Assembly: GCA_015065085.1 (NCBI GenBank)
Contig: SVQW01000008.1
Location: 1 to 64,000, forward strand
Direction: 5' to 3'
Source: Oscillospiraceae bacterium
Lineage (GTDB): Bacteria > Bacillota > Clostridia > Oscillospirales > SIG627
Length of the DNA stretch: 64,000 nucleotides
A program made the translations under genes and the position numbers. Positions 16,026-25,400 of this stretch are shown here, piece by piece; position 1 is the first letter of the stretch; each line of letters starts with the position of its first letter. The notes beneath the pieces were generated by a model that did no database searches, was not told where the DNA came from, and was given only the letters and a program-made list of their open reading frames with translations.

Positions 16026-16583
16026 TTAATCGTGTATTACGGTGAGAAATTCGCTGTCCACACCGCCTGCGCGCTGACCGTGAGGAATGGTGGGGTCGAA
16101 ATAAATGCTGTCGCCCACATTAAGCACAAATTCGCGCTTGCCCAGTGTGACTATAACCACGCCCTTGGTGACGTAGTTGAATTCCTGACCCTTGTGGGAA
16201 ACCAGCTCGCTGGGCTCCTTGTCCGCGCCCAGAGATACTATCATGGGGTCCATTACTCTGCCCTTGAAGTTTATGGCGAGGGAGGAAAAAGCGTAGCCGG
16301 GATAGCGCTCGATTTCGTGTCCCTGACCTGCTCTTACCACGGTGTATTCAGCCATTCTTGCGTCGCTTCCCGTGAGTATTACGGTGGAATCTACGCCAAG
16401 AGCTCCCGAAATGCCGTATATTATGCTGATGGGTATGTCGTCCAGACCGTCCTCGTAGGAATGGTACTGCGCAAGTGAAATACCCAGCTTTTCGGCAAGC
16501 TCGGCGGGCTCCATGTCCATTATTTCACGCAGCTCCTTTATTCTGGATGCTATTTGCTTTACCTGTTCGTTGATGGTGTTCAT
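16026..16583 (-). CDS. XRE-family regulator with C-terminal cupin sensor
   Basis: A 185-residue regulator. Residues ~8-65 are a lambda-repressor-type helix-turn-helix (IKELREIMDMEPAELAEKLGISLAQYHSYEDG). Residues ~115-180 are a cupin barrel (SHKGQEFNYVTKGVVIVTLGKREFVLNVGDSIYFDPTIPHGQR in pieces) with the usual His/Glu-type ligand positions, likely a small-molecule sensor. Placed between the capA-like gene (12 nt) and the acyl-CoA synthetase gene (10 nt), it probably controls the latter and itself. Confidence 0.9.
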   Translation of the reverse strand: MNTINEQVKQIASRIKELREIMDMEPAELAEKLGISLAQYHSYEDGLDDIPISIIYGISGALGVDSTVILTGSDARMAEYTVVRAGQGHEIERYPGYAFSSLAINFKGRVMDPMIVSLGADKEPSELVSHKGQEFNYVTKGVVIVTLGKREFVLNVGDSIYFDPTIPHGQRAGGVDSEFLTVIHD

Positions 16584-16595
16584 GTGTTTCTCCTT

Positions 16596-17894
16596 TTATG
16601 TGAGTGATATCCGTATAAGGTCGCCGTCAAGCGTTAATTTTGTGCCGTAGGGGGCGCTGAGACGGTCGAGACGGTTGAAAATGTCCTTGGCTGTATCGCC
16701 CTTTGCGGGGTGGGGCAGACCGTTGTCCGCAATGGGACGGTCAAAGCCCAGCTCTACGGGCTTTAATACTATTTCGGTTACCTCGTCATCCTGCATTTTA
16801 ATGTAGGGGATGACGGTGAGAAAGTTATCAATCTTTGAATGAAGCCCTCTTTTGCCGTTGTCCGAACGCAGTGCCAGTGCTTCGGCGGTGGTGACGTCCT
16901 TGGGGAAGCCCAGCTTGTCGGTGAAGTCGTAGGGCAGAAGCCGTACGGCGTTGGTCTGGAACACAAAGTTACCCAGGGAGTAGAAAATGGGCTTGCCGTT
17001 GTATATTTCAACAGGTCTGAGCTGATGGCAGCCTCCGCCGATAATGGCGCAGGCGCCGGCATCGATGGCATCGTGTGCAAATTCCTTGTAGAACATGGCG
17101 GGGTCGGTGTGGCTTGTACCCATTTCATGTGAATGTACCATCACCACCACGTAGTCAAGATAGCGTCTTGAATCTGTTATAAGGTCGAGAAGACGTTTTT
17201 TGTCCTTTTTGTTGCAGGTGGTGATACAGCCTGTATTTTCGCCCACTCGGTATTTTTGCTTGCCAAGCACAAATGTGCCCTCTTCAAGCGGTGGCAGAAA
17301 ACCGTCGCGGCGTTCAATATCCGCTTCTATGTTTATGTTTGTGGCGGCGGCGATTTCCTTAAGACTTTCAAGCTGGGCGGCAGTGACAATGTATTCGGTG
17401 TTGAACCTCAGATAGTTAAGACCGGGTCTGCCCTTGAGAGCAGGGCCCTGTTCGCCTGCTTTCCAGTTCTGGTCAAAGGATGAGCATACCGATATAACGC
17501 CCACACGCGCGGTTGAAAAGTCCAGTACGGCGGGACGGCTCGCTTCGTAAAGGTTACAGCCCGTGCCCGAGTAGGCTATACCGCGCTCTTTGAGAGCACG
17601 GCAGGTGGACTCCAGTCCGCCGTAGGAAAAGTCCATGGCATGATTGTTGGCAACCCCGAAAAAATTGAAGCCCATGGCGGTGATGTCATCTGCAACCTTT
17701 GGGTCGGCATTCATCCAGGTGCCGCCGCTGGTGGCATTCGGGAAGCTGTCATATTCCGACAGGACGGTTTCCAGATTTATGATTTTTGCTTCGGCTTTGT
17801 TTATAAAATCACATATTTCGTCATAGCCTTCATAGGGTGCGGTTCTCTTCAAAAAAATTGCATCGCCTGCGGCGGTAAAAGTCATGCTTTTCAT
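16596..17894 (-). CDS. CapA family metallophosphoesterase-fold protein
   Basis: A 432-residue protein of the CapA/PgsA family (poly-gamma-glutamate synthesis type). Family motifs: TFTAAGDAIF at the N-terminus, INLETVLS (~40), FGVANNHAMDFSYGG (~80), VVMVHSHEMG (~250), GACAIIGGGCHQLRPVEIYNGKPIFYSLGNFVF (in pieces, ~280-315). No signal peptide or membrane anchor is visible, unlike capsule-type CapA, so it may be a cytoplasmic enzyme of another role. No pgsB/C genes are nearby. It lies 38 nt behind mrnC in the operon. Confidence 0.85.
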   Translation of the reverse strand: MKSMTFTAAGDAIFLKRTAPYEGYDEICDFINKAEAKIINLETVLSEYDSFPNATSGGTWMNADPKVADDITAMGFNFFGVANNHAMDFSYGGLESTCRALKERGIAYSGTGCNLYEASRPAVLDFSTARVGVISVCSSFDQNWKAGEQGPALKGRPGLNYLRFNTEYIVTAAQLESLKEIAAATNINIEADIERRDGFLPPLEEGTFVLGKQKYRVGENTGCITTCNKKDKKRLLDLITDSRRYLDYVVVMVHSHEMGTSHTDPAMFYKEFAHDAIDAGACAIIGGGCHQLRPVEIYNGKPIFYSLGNFVFQTNAVRLLPYDFTDKLGFPKDVTTAEALALRSDNGKRGLHSKIDNFLTVIPYIKMQDDEVTEIVLKPVELGFDRPIADNGLPHPAKGDTAKDIFNRLDRLSAPYGTKLTLDGDLIRISLT

Positions 17895-17932
17895 ATAGAC
17901 ACCTCGTTTTTTAAATCAGCCTTGCGAATTTT

Positions 17933-18307
17933 TTATTCGTATGCTATTGCAAAAAGCTCTTTATTTCGCTCGTGATTGCCCAGAAGATAGTTATAGCCGA
18001 ACACTGCCTCCAGTCCCGTTGCCTTGCGGTATTCGTACACCGACACGTTTCGCGGGTTGGAGTGGCTTTTGGCATTTTTGCCGCGGCGGTAGATGTCGCT
18101 TTCCTTTTCGGTAAGGTGCTCCATTATTCTGTCGCAGGCGGCACACTGATTTTTGGCGGTGACGTAGTTAAGTGCAAGCTTGTTGATTTCGCCCGGCTTT
18201 GTAATGCCCTCCATCGCAAGCTTTTGTCTTACCAGCACCTCCAGCGCCGAGTCGCCGACATACGCAAGTATCAAAGGGGTTATGTTATCGGGATTTTCAA
18301 TGCTCAA
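17933..18307 (-). CDS. mrnC: Mini-ribonuclease 3
   Basis: A 124-residue RNase III-like protein lacking a dsRNA-binding domain, the enzyme that matures 23S rRNA ends in Bacillus. Signatures are PLILAYVGDSALEVLVRQ at the N-terminus (catalytic Asp in YVGD) and RRGKNAKSHSNPRNVSVYEYRKATGLEAVFGY in the C-terminal half. Usual length for the family. The gene overlaps the end of proB by 11 nt; normally it neighbours cysS, so this partner is different. Confidence 0.92.
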   Translation of the reverse strand: MSIENPDNITPLILAYVGDSALEVLVRQKLAMEGITKPGEINKLALNYVTAKNQCAACDRIMEHLTEKESDIYRRGKNAKSHSNPRNVSVYEYRKATGLEAVFGYNYLLGNHERNKELFAIAYE

Positions 18308-19133
18308 AGTCCTGTTCCTCCGCTGTGATATTTTCGTTCGTGAACAGTGTTCCGCGGAAAGTGCCCTCCACGATGTGGTAAAGTATTTTCGGGTTTACGC
18401 CGTTGGCGATTATCATGGGCACACCCGCTTCGGCGGCAATCCCCGCCGCTTTCAGCTTTGCAATCATACCGCCCGTTCCGCGCTCTGTTCCCGCACTCTG
18501 GGCAAAGGACGAAATCTCCTCGCTTATGTGGGTGACCAGCGGAATAAGCTTGGCATCGGGGTCCTTTCGGGGGTCACTGTCGAAAAATCCGTCCACGTCC
18601 GAAAGGTTTATAACAAGGTCGGCGTGAGTTATGGAGGCAACGTATGCCGATAGAGTGTCGTTACCGCCGAACTCCAGCTCAACCGACGAGATGGTGTCGT
18701 TTTCGTTGATGATGGGTATGCAGTTCATTTTCAGAAGCACCTCAAAGGTGTTTACGCAGTTTTCGCGTCTTACGGGATTGTCCACCACGTCCTTTGTCAG
18801 AAGCACCTGAGCCACCTTGTGACCGTACTGCGAGAAAAGACTGTCGTACATATTCATAAGCTCACACTGACCGACAGCCGCCGCTGCCTGCTTCTCGGCA
18901 GTCAGCTTGGGACGGTCGGTAAAGCCTATCTTGGCAAAGCCTGCGCTTACCGCGCCCGAGCTTACCAGTATTATTTTCTTGCCGCTGTTCTGCAGGTCGC
19001 TTAAAACCTTGACCAGCAGCTCTATTTTTCTCAGATTGACCATGCCCGTTTCGTGAGTAAGGGTGGAGGTACCAACTTTCACGACGATTGTTTTGTATTT
19101 TGAAAAGTCCGTATTGAATTTAAAAACCTTCAT
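18297..19133 (-). CDS. proB: Glutamate 5-kinase
   Basis: A 278-residue amino-acid kinase, the first step of proline synthesis (ATP-dependent gamma-phosphorylation of glutamate). Motifs: VVKVGTSTLT near residue 18, ILVSSGAVSAGF (~55), the long INENDTISSVELEFGGNDTLSA (in pieces, ~140-160), DVDGFFDSDPR (~180) and GTGGMIAKLKAA (~225). The PUA domain of E. coli ProB is absent, as in many Firmicutes. proA is not in the window. First gene of a six-gene operon that ends at 12877. Confidence 0.95.
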   Translation of the reverse strand: MKVFKFNTDFSKYKTIVVKVGTSTLTHETGMVNLRKIELLVKVLSDLQNSGKKIILVSSGAVSAGFAKIGFTDRPKLTAEKQAAAAVGQCELMNMYDSLFSQYGHKVAQVLLTKDVVDNPVRRENCVNTFEVLLKMNCIPIINENDTISSVELEFGGNDTLSAYVASITHADLVINLSDVDGFFDSDPRKDPDAKLIPLVTHISEEISSFAQSAGTERGTGGMIAKLKAAGIAAEAGVPMIIANGVNPKILYHIVEGTFRGTLFTNENITAEEQDFEH

Positions 19134-19200
19134 GGCGTTCCTTTCGGCTTAAATTTATAAAATAATTTTCAAAAAACTCTTCCAAAAATTAATAAAATAT

Positions 19201-19229
19201 ATTATAATACATAAGTAAGGATTTTTCAA
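19201..19229 (-). promoter_or_regulatory. Promoter of the proB operon
   Basis: Minus strand: TTGAAA (19229-19224), 17-bp spacer, perfect TATAAT (19206-19201), about 65 nt before the proB ATG. The same AT-rich gap must also hold the promoter of the divergent U32 gene, for which no clear boxes were found. Confidence 0.75.
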
Positions 19230-19267
19230 TACAAAAAATATTAAAAGATTGAATTTTTTTAATTATT

Positions 19268-21103
19268 ATGCAAAAAAACACACATAAACCCGAAATACTT
19301 GCTCCCGCGGGCAGTATAGATGCCTTTTATGCCGCACTGGCAGGGGGCGCTGACGCGGTGTATATGGGCGGTACGGCATTTAATGCCAGGGCCTCGGCAA
19401 AGAATTTTACCGATGACCTTATTCACCGCGCTCTGTATATTGCTCACGAAAAGGGCAAAAAAGTGTATATAACGCTGAACACCCTGGTGGGCGACCTTGA
19501 AATATCAAAGGCGGCGGAATTTGCGTACAGGCTTCACAATATGGGCGCGGACGCCTTTATTGTGCAGGATGTGGGGCTGGGTATGTACCTTAAGGAAACC
19601 GTACCCGATATAACACTTCACGCCTCTACACAAATGGCGGTGCAAAATGCCGGGGGCGTGAATTTTCTGGCGGAAAAGGGCTTTGACAGAGTGGTTATTT
19701 GCCGTGAGGCTTCAAGAGAGGATTTAAAAATACTTACGGCACAGACCAAAACCGAAATTGAAATGTTCGTTCACGGTGCGATATGCGTGTGCCGTTCGGG
19801 ACAGTGTCTTATGTCCTCCTTTATCGGCAGAAGAAGCGGAAACCGCGGAGAATGTGCCCAGCCCTGCCGACTTGACTATAACGGCAAAGCCTCGCTCAGT
19901 ATACCCGACATGTGCCTTGCGGGGCATATTCCCGAAATATGCGGTATGGGTATAGCCTCGCTCAAAATTGAAGGAAGAATGAAGAGCCCCGAATATGTTT
20001 TCGGGGTCAGCCGTATTTACAGACGTCTTGCGGACGAGTGCAGAAGTGCAACACCCGACGAGGTAAGGCAGTTAAAGGAGCTTTTCTCCCGTGGCTTTAC
20101 CGACGGCTACTACGACGGCAAGCGGGTGATTACGGGTGCGGTGCGCAGTGAAAAAGACAAGGAATTGACCCGACGCGCCGAAAATGCACTCAGCGGTGTG
20201 CTTTCCCGAAGCGCACGTGAAATAAAAAACACCGCTGTACCCGAAATGCCCGATATACCTGAATTTACCCCGTCAAGACCGCCTAAAAATGCCCGAAGCA
20301 TGAAAAAAATCAAAAAAGCGGGCACGTTGGGACTTCGCATGGTATTCTGCGAGGGCTCGGCATATTCTCAAAAACTGCTTGATGCAATAGAAAAGCTTGA
20401 TTTCGGCGAAAAGTATCTTGAGGGTATATATTTCCCTTTGAATTCAAAGCTCCCGTGTGCTAAGGACATTTATGGTGTTATAACACCCCACGCAGTGCAG
20501 GACACTCAGCGGACAGATTTCGTCAGAATGTTACAGAATGGTACAACTCTCGGCTACAAAAAGTGCCTTGTTCGCAACGTTTCCCACATTTCCGATGTGG
20601 AAAATGCGGATTACTCGCTTATGGGCGCATCGGAGCTTAATGTTTACAACTCGGAAAGTGTAAAGGCATTTCGCGAAATGGGCTTTCAATCTGTAACGCT
20701 GTCGGCGGAAGCTACTCTTCCCCAGATACGCGACACGGACAAATACAAAATTCCCTGTGCCGTAACGGTTTACGGCAGACTTCCCCTGATGGTGACAAGC
20801 GTTTGCCAGATGAACCCGTCGGGATGTGAGCACTGCGGTAAAGCGTGTGGCAGAAAAACCGTGCTGACCGACCGTACGGGTACAAAATTTCCCGTTTGTG
20901 CCGACGGCATGGGGCATAATATCATATATAATTCACTGCCGTTGTGCGGTGCGGACAAATTGAAGGCGCTGTACGACTGCGGTGTGAGTGTTGCGACACT
21001 GATGTTTACCGACGAGAGCGAAAATCAGATAATAAACATCATAAAAAGCTTCATAAAAGGCGAAAATCCCACAACGGAGTTTACAAGGGGATATTTGAAG
21101 TAG
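19268..21103 (+). CDS. U32 family peptidase
   Basis: A 611-residue protein of peptidase family U32: EILAPAGSIDAFYAALAGGADAVYMGG (in pieces) opens it, then LHASTQMAVQNAGGVNFL and the cysteine cluster ICVCRSGQCLMSSFIGRRSGNRGECAQPCRL around 175-205. E. coli relatives include RlhA, needed for 23S rRNA C2501 hydroxylation, and the tRNA-modifying TrhP; the four cysteines may hold an Fe-S cluster. The C-terminal ~200 residues with two further Cys pairs (GCEHCGKACGRK) match the longer clostridial form. No strong ribosome binding site is visible before the ATG. Followed by dut after 42 nt. Confidence 0.9.
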   Translation: MQKNTHKPEILAPAGSIDAFYAALAGGADAVYMGGTAFNARASAKNFTDDLIHRALYIAHEKGKKVYITLNTLVGDLEISKAAEFAYRLHNMGADAFIVQDVGLGMYLKETVPDITLHASTQMAVQNAGGVNFLAEKGFDRVVICREASREDLKILTAQTKTEIEMFVHGAICVCRSGQCLMSSFIGRRSGNRGECAQPCRLDYNGKASLSIPDMCLAGHIPEICGMGIASLKIEGRMKSPEYVFGVSRIYRRLADECRSATPDEVRQLKELFSRGFTDGYYDGKRVITGAVRSEKDKELTRRAENALSGVLSRSAREIKNTAVPEMPDIPEFTPSRPPKNARSMKKIKKAGTLGLRMVFCEGSAYSQKLLDAIEKLDFGEKYLEGIYFPLNSKLPCAKDIYGVITPHAVQDTQRTDFVRMLQNGTTLGYKKCLVRNVSHISDVENADYSLMGASELNVYNSESVKAFREMGFQSVTLSAEATLPQIRDTDKYKIPCAVTVYGRLPLMVTSVCQMNPSGCEHCGKACGRKTVLTDRTGTKFPVCADGMGHNIIYNSLPLCGADKLKALYDCGVSVATLMFTDESENQIINIIKSFIKGENPTTEFTRGYLK

Positions 21104-21145
21104 AGTCTGCAATATTTAATTCAGGCTAAAAGCATGAGGTGTAAG

Positions 21146-21589
21146 ATGGAAATAAAGATAAAAAAATTAAACGAAAGCTGTATTTTGCCCCAATATATGA
21201 CCGAGGGTGCGGCGGCGATGGATGTGTATGCCTGCATTGAAAGTGAAATTGTGATACAGCCCCGTCAAAGAGTGCTTGTCCCCACCGGCTTTGCGGTAGG
21301 AGTGCCGTCGGGCTATGCGGCAATTTTGTGCGCACGCAGCGGACTTGCTTACAAAAACGGCATAGGACTTGCCAACGGCATAGGCGTTATCGACAGTGAT
21401 TACAGAGGCGAGGTCAAGGCGGCGCTTGTCAATAATTCCGATGTGCCCTTCACGGTTGAAAAGGGCATGAGAATAGCCCAGATGATGATAATTCCGGTGG
21501 CGGTGTGCACACTTACGCAGGTTGACGAGCTTGAAGAAACCGACCGCGGTGCAGGCGGCTTCGGCTCTACGGGAACAACAAAAAATTAA
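21146..21589 (+). CDS. dut: dUTP diphosphatase
   Basis: A 147-residue trimeric-type dUTPase that hydrolyses dUTP to dUMP, keeping uracil out of DNA. All five motifs are visible: AAMDVYA, ARSGLA, NGIGVIDSDYRGEV, RIAQMMI and the P-loop-like RGAGGFGSTG at the C-terminus. The start at 21146 is chosen because AGGTG lies 5-7 nt upstream; the ATG at 21134 overlaps that site. Confidence 0.95.
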   Translation: MEIKIKKLNESCILPQYMTEGAAAMDVYACIESEIVIQPRQRVLVPTGFAVGVPSGYAAILCARSGLAYKNGIGLANGIGVIDSDYRGEVKAALVNNSDVPFTVEKGMRIAQMMIIPVAVCTLTQVDELEETDRGAGGFGSTGTTKN

Positions 21590-21837
21590 TTTGCAATTCG
21601 CAATTTGCAATGCGCAATTAAGGAAATTTTTCGCTAAAGCGAAAAATAATTTTAAATAAAAATGCTTTTTACTTGAAATAACAGACAAAACATCTATAAA
21701 ACTTATTATTTATATTCAGTTTATTTTGGAGATTTTGCGTAGCAAAATCAACATCAATTGCGCATTGCGCATTGCGAATTGCGAATTGCAGAGCGAAGCG
21801 CATTGCGAATTTGAAAACGAAAGGATAACTGTAAATA
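21590..21837. repeat. MITE-like inverted-repeat region between dut and pth
   Basis: The left end holds TTTGCAATTCGCAATTTGC and GCGCAATTAAGGAAA followed by a hairpin ATTTTTCGCT/AGCGAAAAAT (about 21627-21650). The right end (about 21755-21810) holds the same words reversed, CAATTGCGCATTGCGC and GCGAATTGCGAATTGCA, next to a second hairpin GATTTTGC/GCAAAATC. So ~240 bp are bounded by inverted, internally repeated ends. No coding frame. Single copies of the GCGCAATTAA tag occur next to other terminators in the window. Confidence 0.65.
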
Positions 21838-22464
21838 ATGGCAGACATATTTGACCTCTTCAAGAAAATAGAAACACCAAAGACACCGCCCATGCCTGTG
21901 GAATATATTATTGCGGGGCTGGGCAATGTGGGTGCAAAATACACCCGCACGCGCCATAATATCGGCTTTATGACGCTGGATTATATCGCTCAGAAAAAGG
22001 GCTTTAAAATAAATAATTTCAAATTCAAGGCGATGACGGCGGATGTGAATTTCGGCTCAAAGAGAGTTTTGTTCATGAAGCCCGAGACCTTTATGAACAA
22101 TTCGGGTGAGGCTGTGCGCGAGGCGGCGGATTTCTACAAAATCCCCCCCGAGAATATTGTTATAATATTTGATGACATAAGCCTGGAGCCGGGCAAGCTG
22201 CGTATAAGAAGAAAAGGCTCGGACGGCGGTCACAACGGTATAAAATCAATAATATACCACCTTTCAAGCGACGCCTTCCCCCGCATAAAAATGGGAGTGG
22301 GCGCCAAGCCCCATCCCGACTACGATTTGGCGGACTGGGTGCTTTCGGAATTTTCCAAAGAGGATGCCGAGGCGATATATCCCCGCTTTCAGGACGCGTG
22401 TGACGCGCTTGAAATGATGCTGTCGGGAGAAATCGATAAGGCTATGGGTAAATTTAATTCATGA
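21838..22464 (+). CDS. pth: Peptidyl-tRNA hydrolase
   Basis: A 208-residue cytoplasmic enzyme that recycles tRNA from peptidyl-tRNA. After an unusual ~20-residue N-terminal extension the family pattern starts: EYIIAGLGNVGAKYTRTRHNIGFMTLD (in pieces) with the catalytic His in RHNIGF, then KPETFMNNSGEAV, FDDISLEPGKLRIRRKGSDGGHNG. Bacterial Pth is usually 180-200 residues. The stop overlaps the mfd start as ATGA (22461-22464), the usual pth-mfd coupling of Firmicutes. Confidence 0.95.
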   Translation: MADIFDLFKKIETPKTPPMPVEYIIAGLGNVGAKYTRTRHNIGFMTLDYIAQKKGFKINNFKFKAMTADVNFGSKRVLFMKPETFMNNSGEAVREAADFYKIPPENIVIIFDDISLEPGKLRIRRKGSDGGHNGIKSIIYHLSSDAFPRIKMGVGAKPHPDYDLADWVLSEFSKEDAEAIYPRFQDACDALEMMLSGEIDKAMGKFNS

Positions 22465-25400
22465 AATTCATACTGGATGCAATGCACGGAGAAAAGGAGT
22501 ATAACTCCCTTGTCTCCACACTTAAAAACGAAAAAAATCCGCTTCTTGTCACGGGGCTTGCACAGGGCGCAAAAAGTGCGTTCTGCGGTGCGCTGTACCG
22601 TGACATGGGTAAAAAGACGGTAATATTCGTGCCGGACGAAAAGGATGCGCGTACACTGTACGGTGAGCTGGAGGCAATATGCCCGCGCATACTGCTTTTT
22701 CCCGCGCGCGATTTTGCGCTGGCGTCCTACGAGGTGTCTTCTCACGACTTCGAGTATCAGCGTCTTTCTGCACTTTACGCGGCGGCTACGGGAGATTACG
22801 ATATACTCATCACCACCATCGAGGCGGCATGTCAGCGTACTGTCCCCAAAGACGTGCTTTTGGGCATGAGCTGTAAAATAGAGCGCGACTGCGACTATTC
22901 CATGACCGATTTGTGCGAAAAAGCGGTGAAAATGGGTTACAGCCGTACCGAGCTTGTAGAGGGCGAGGGCCAGTTTTCCGCGCGCGGCGGTATTATGGAT
23001 ATTTTCGTTCCGGGTCAGCAAAGTCCCGTGAGAATAGAATTTTTCGGGGATACGGTGGACCGTATCTGCCGTTTTGACGTGCTTACCCAGCGCGGATTTG
23101 AAGACCTTACCGAGGTAATACTTCTGCCTGCGGGCGAGGTGGTTATATCCGGGGAGGCGAGAATACGCATTGCTGAGGCGCTTAAAAAGGCACGCAGTAA
23201 AAAGAATTCCGATGCGGACGCCATAACACATGAAATCGGAAAAGTAGAGGGCGGACTCAGCTTTGCCCACGACTTCTATATAGACCTTATCTACCCCCAA
23301 AAAGCGGCAATGCTGGACTATCTTGACAGCCCGCTGTGTATACTTCTGTCGGGTGATGTGCAAAAGGAAAGGCTTATTGCCGCGGATAAATTCATACGTG
23401 AAACTCTTAATGAAATGATTTGCGAGGGCAAGGGATCGGCTATACCCGATAAACTGGAGCTTATTTACCCCTACGAGCTGTTTTGCGACTACATAAAGGG
23501 CGAAAAGACGGTTATTGCGGACAATTTCATGCATACCGTAGACGAATTCCCCTTAAGCGGTGTGTTTTCCTTTACCACCCGTCCCGTGTCTCCCTTCGGG
23601 GATAATCTCGGTATTATGCTGGAGGATATCGAGGCATATATCGAAAGCGGTTTTAAAATTGCGGTAAGCTGTGAAAACACCGCCGAGGCGGAAAATACAT
23701 TTTCCATTCTGGAGGAGCGGGGCATACACTGCCACATGGTTACTCCCGAGGATGACCTGACTCCCGGTGTGCCTGCCATTATGGTGGCGCAAAACGAGGG
23801 AAAAAGAGTGGTAAGCATCAAAAACGGGTTTGAGCTTAATACTTCAAAGTTCGTGCTTCTCACCAATAATGCCGAGGCATGGGCAGGCTCCCGCGATAAG
23901 CGCAGACCATCCTCCAAAAAGAGTGCCAAGGAAAGAATCCTGTCCTATTCCGACCTTAATGTGGGGGACTACGTGGTGCACATCAACCACGGTATCGGTA
24001 TTTACGACGGCATACAGACCATGGAATTTGACGGTGCCGTAAAGGACTTTATAAAGCTTCGCTATGCAGGCACCGACGTTTTGTATGTGCCCTGCAGTAA
24101 CCTTGATACCATTTCCAAATACATCGGCTCAAAGAGCGACGACGAGGGCGGTGTCAAGCTGACAAAGCTCAGCGGTAACGAATGGCACAAGACCAAGGCA
24201 AAGGTAAAAAGCGGTGCGCAGGATATTGCAAAACAGCTTATCGAGCTGTATGCACAGCGCAGAAAAATGAAGGGCTATGCCTTTTCGCCCGACACCCCCT
24301 GGCAAAAGGAATTTGAGGACGCCTTTGAGTACCGCGAGACGGACGCACAGCTTCGCAGTGTTGAGGAAATCAAAAAGGACATGGAAAGCGAAATACCCAT
24401 GGACAGACTTTTGTGCGGAGATGTTGGCTTTGGTAAGACCGAGGTTGCCATGCGCGGAATTTTCAAGTGCGTAATGGACGGTAAGCAGGCGGCAATTCTT
24501 GTGCCCACCACCATTCTTGCATGGCAGCACTACAAAACCCTGCTGACCCGCTTCAGAGGCTTCCCCGTGAAAATAGATATGCTGTCCCGTTTCCGCACCA
24601 AAAAACAGCAGGACAAGACCGTTTCCGACATGAAAAAGGGTCTTGTTGATATTGTCGTGGGAACGCACAGGCTTATACAAAAGGACGTGCAGTTTTCAGA
24701 TTTAGGCTTTCTTGTGGTGGATGAGGAACAGCGCTTCGGTGTCACCCATAAGGAAAGGCTTAAGGAAATTTCAAAAAATGTGGACGTGCTTACCCTGTCT
24801 GCAACTCCTATTCCCCGAACGCTTAATATGGCGCTCAGCGGAATAAGGGATATGTCGCTTCTGGAGGAAGCGCCCGGCGACCGTTTTCCGGTGCAGACCT
24901 ACGTTATGGAGCATGATATTGCCATACTTGCCGAGGCTATCCGCCGCGAGGTAAGAAGAAGCGGTCAGGTGTTTTATCTTCTCAATGACATCGACCTTCT
25001 GGAACGGCGCGCCTACGACATCAAAAAACGTCTGCCCGACGTTAATATCGCCACCGCCCACGGTAAAATGAACCGTGAGGAGCTGAGTGAGATATGGCGT
25101 CAGATGATAGAGGGCGAAATAGATATTCTTGTGTGTACAACCATTATCGAAACGGGAGTTGACGTGCCCAACGCCAACACGCTGATAATAGAAAATGCCG
25201 ATAAAATGGGGCTCAGCCAGCTTCACCAGATACGCGGACGAATAGGACGAAGCAACCGCAAGGCATATGCATATCTGACCTACCGCAAGGGCAAGGAGCT
25301 GAGCGAAATCGCAACCAAAAGGCTCACTGCCATACGCGCCTATACCGAATTCGGCTCGGGCTTCAAAATCGCCATGCGCGACCTTGAGATACGCGGCGCG

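Noticed and set aside
16596..17894. Poly-gamma-glutamate capsule operon
   Set aside because: The CapA-like protein lacks a signal or anchor and no pgsB, pgsC or capD homologues are nearby.
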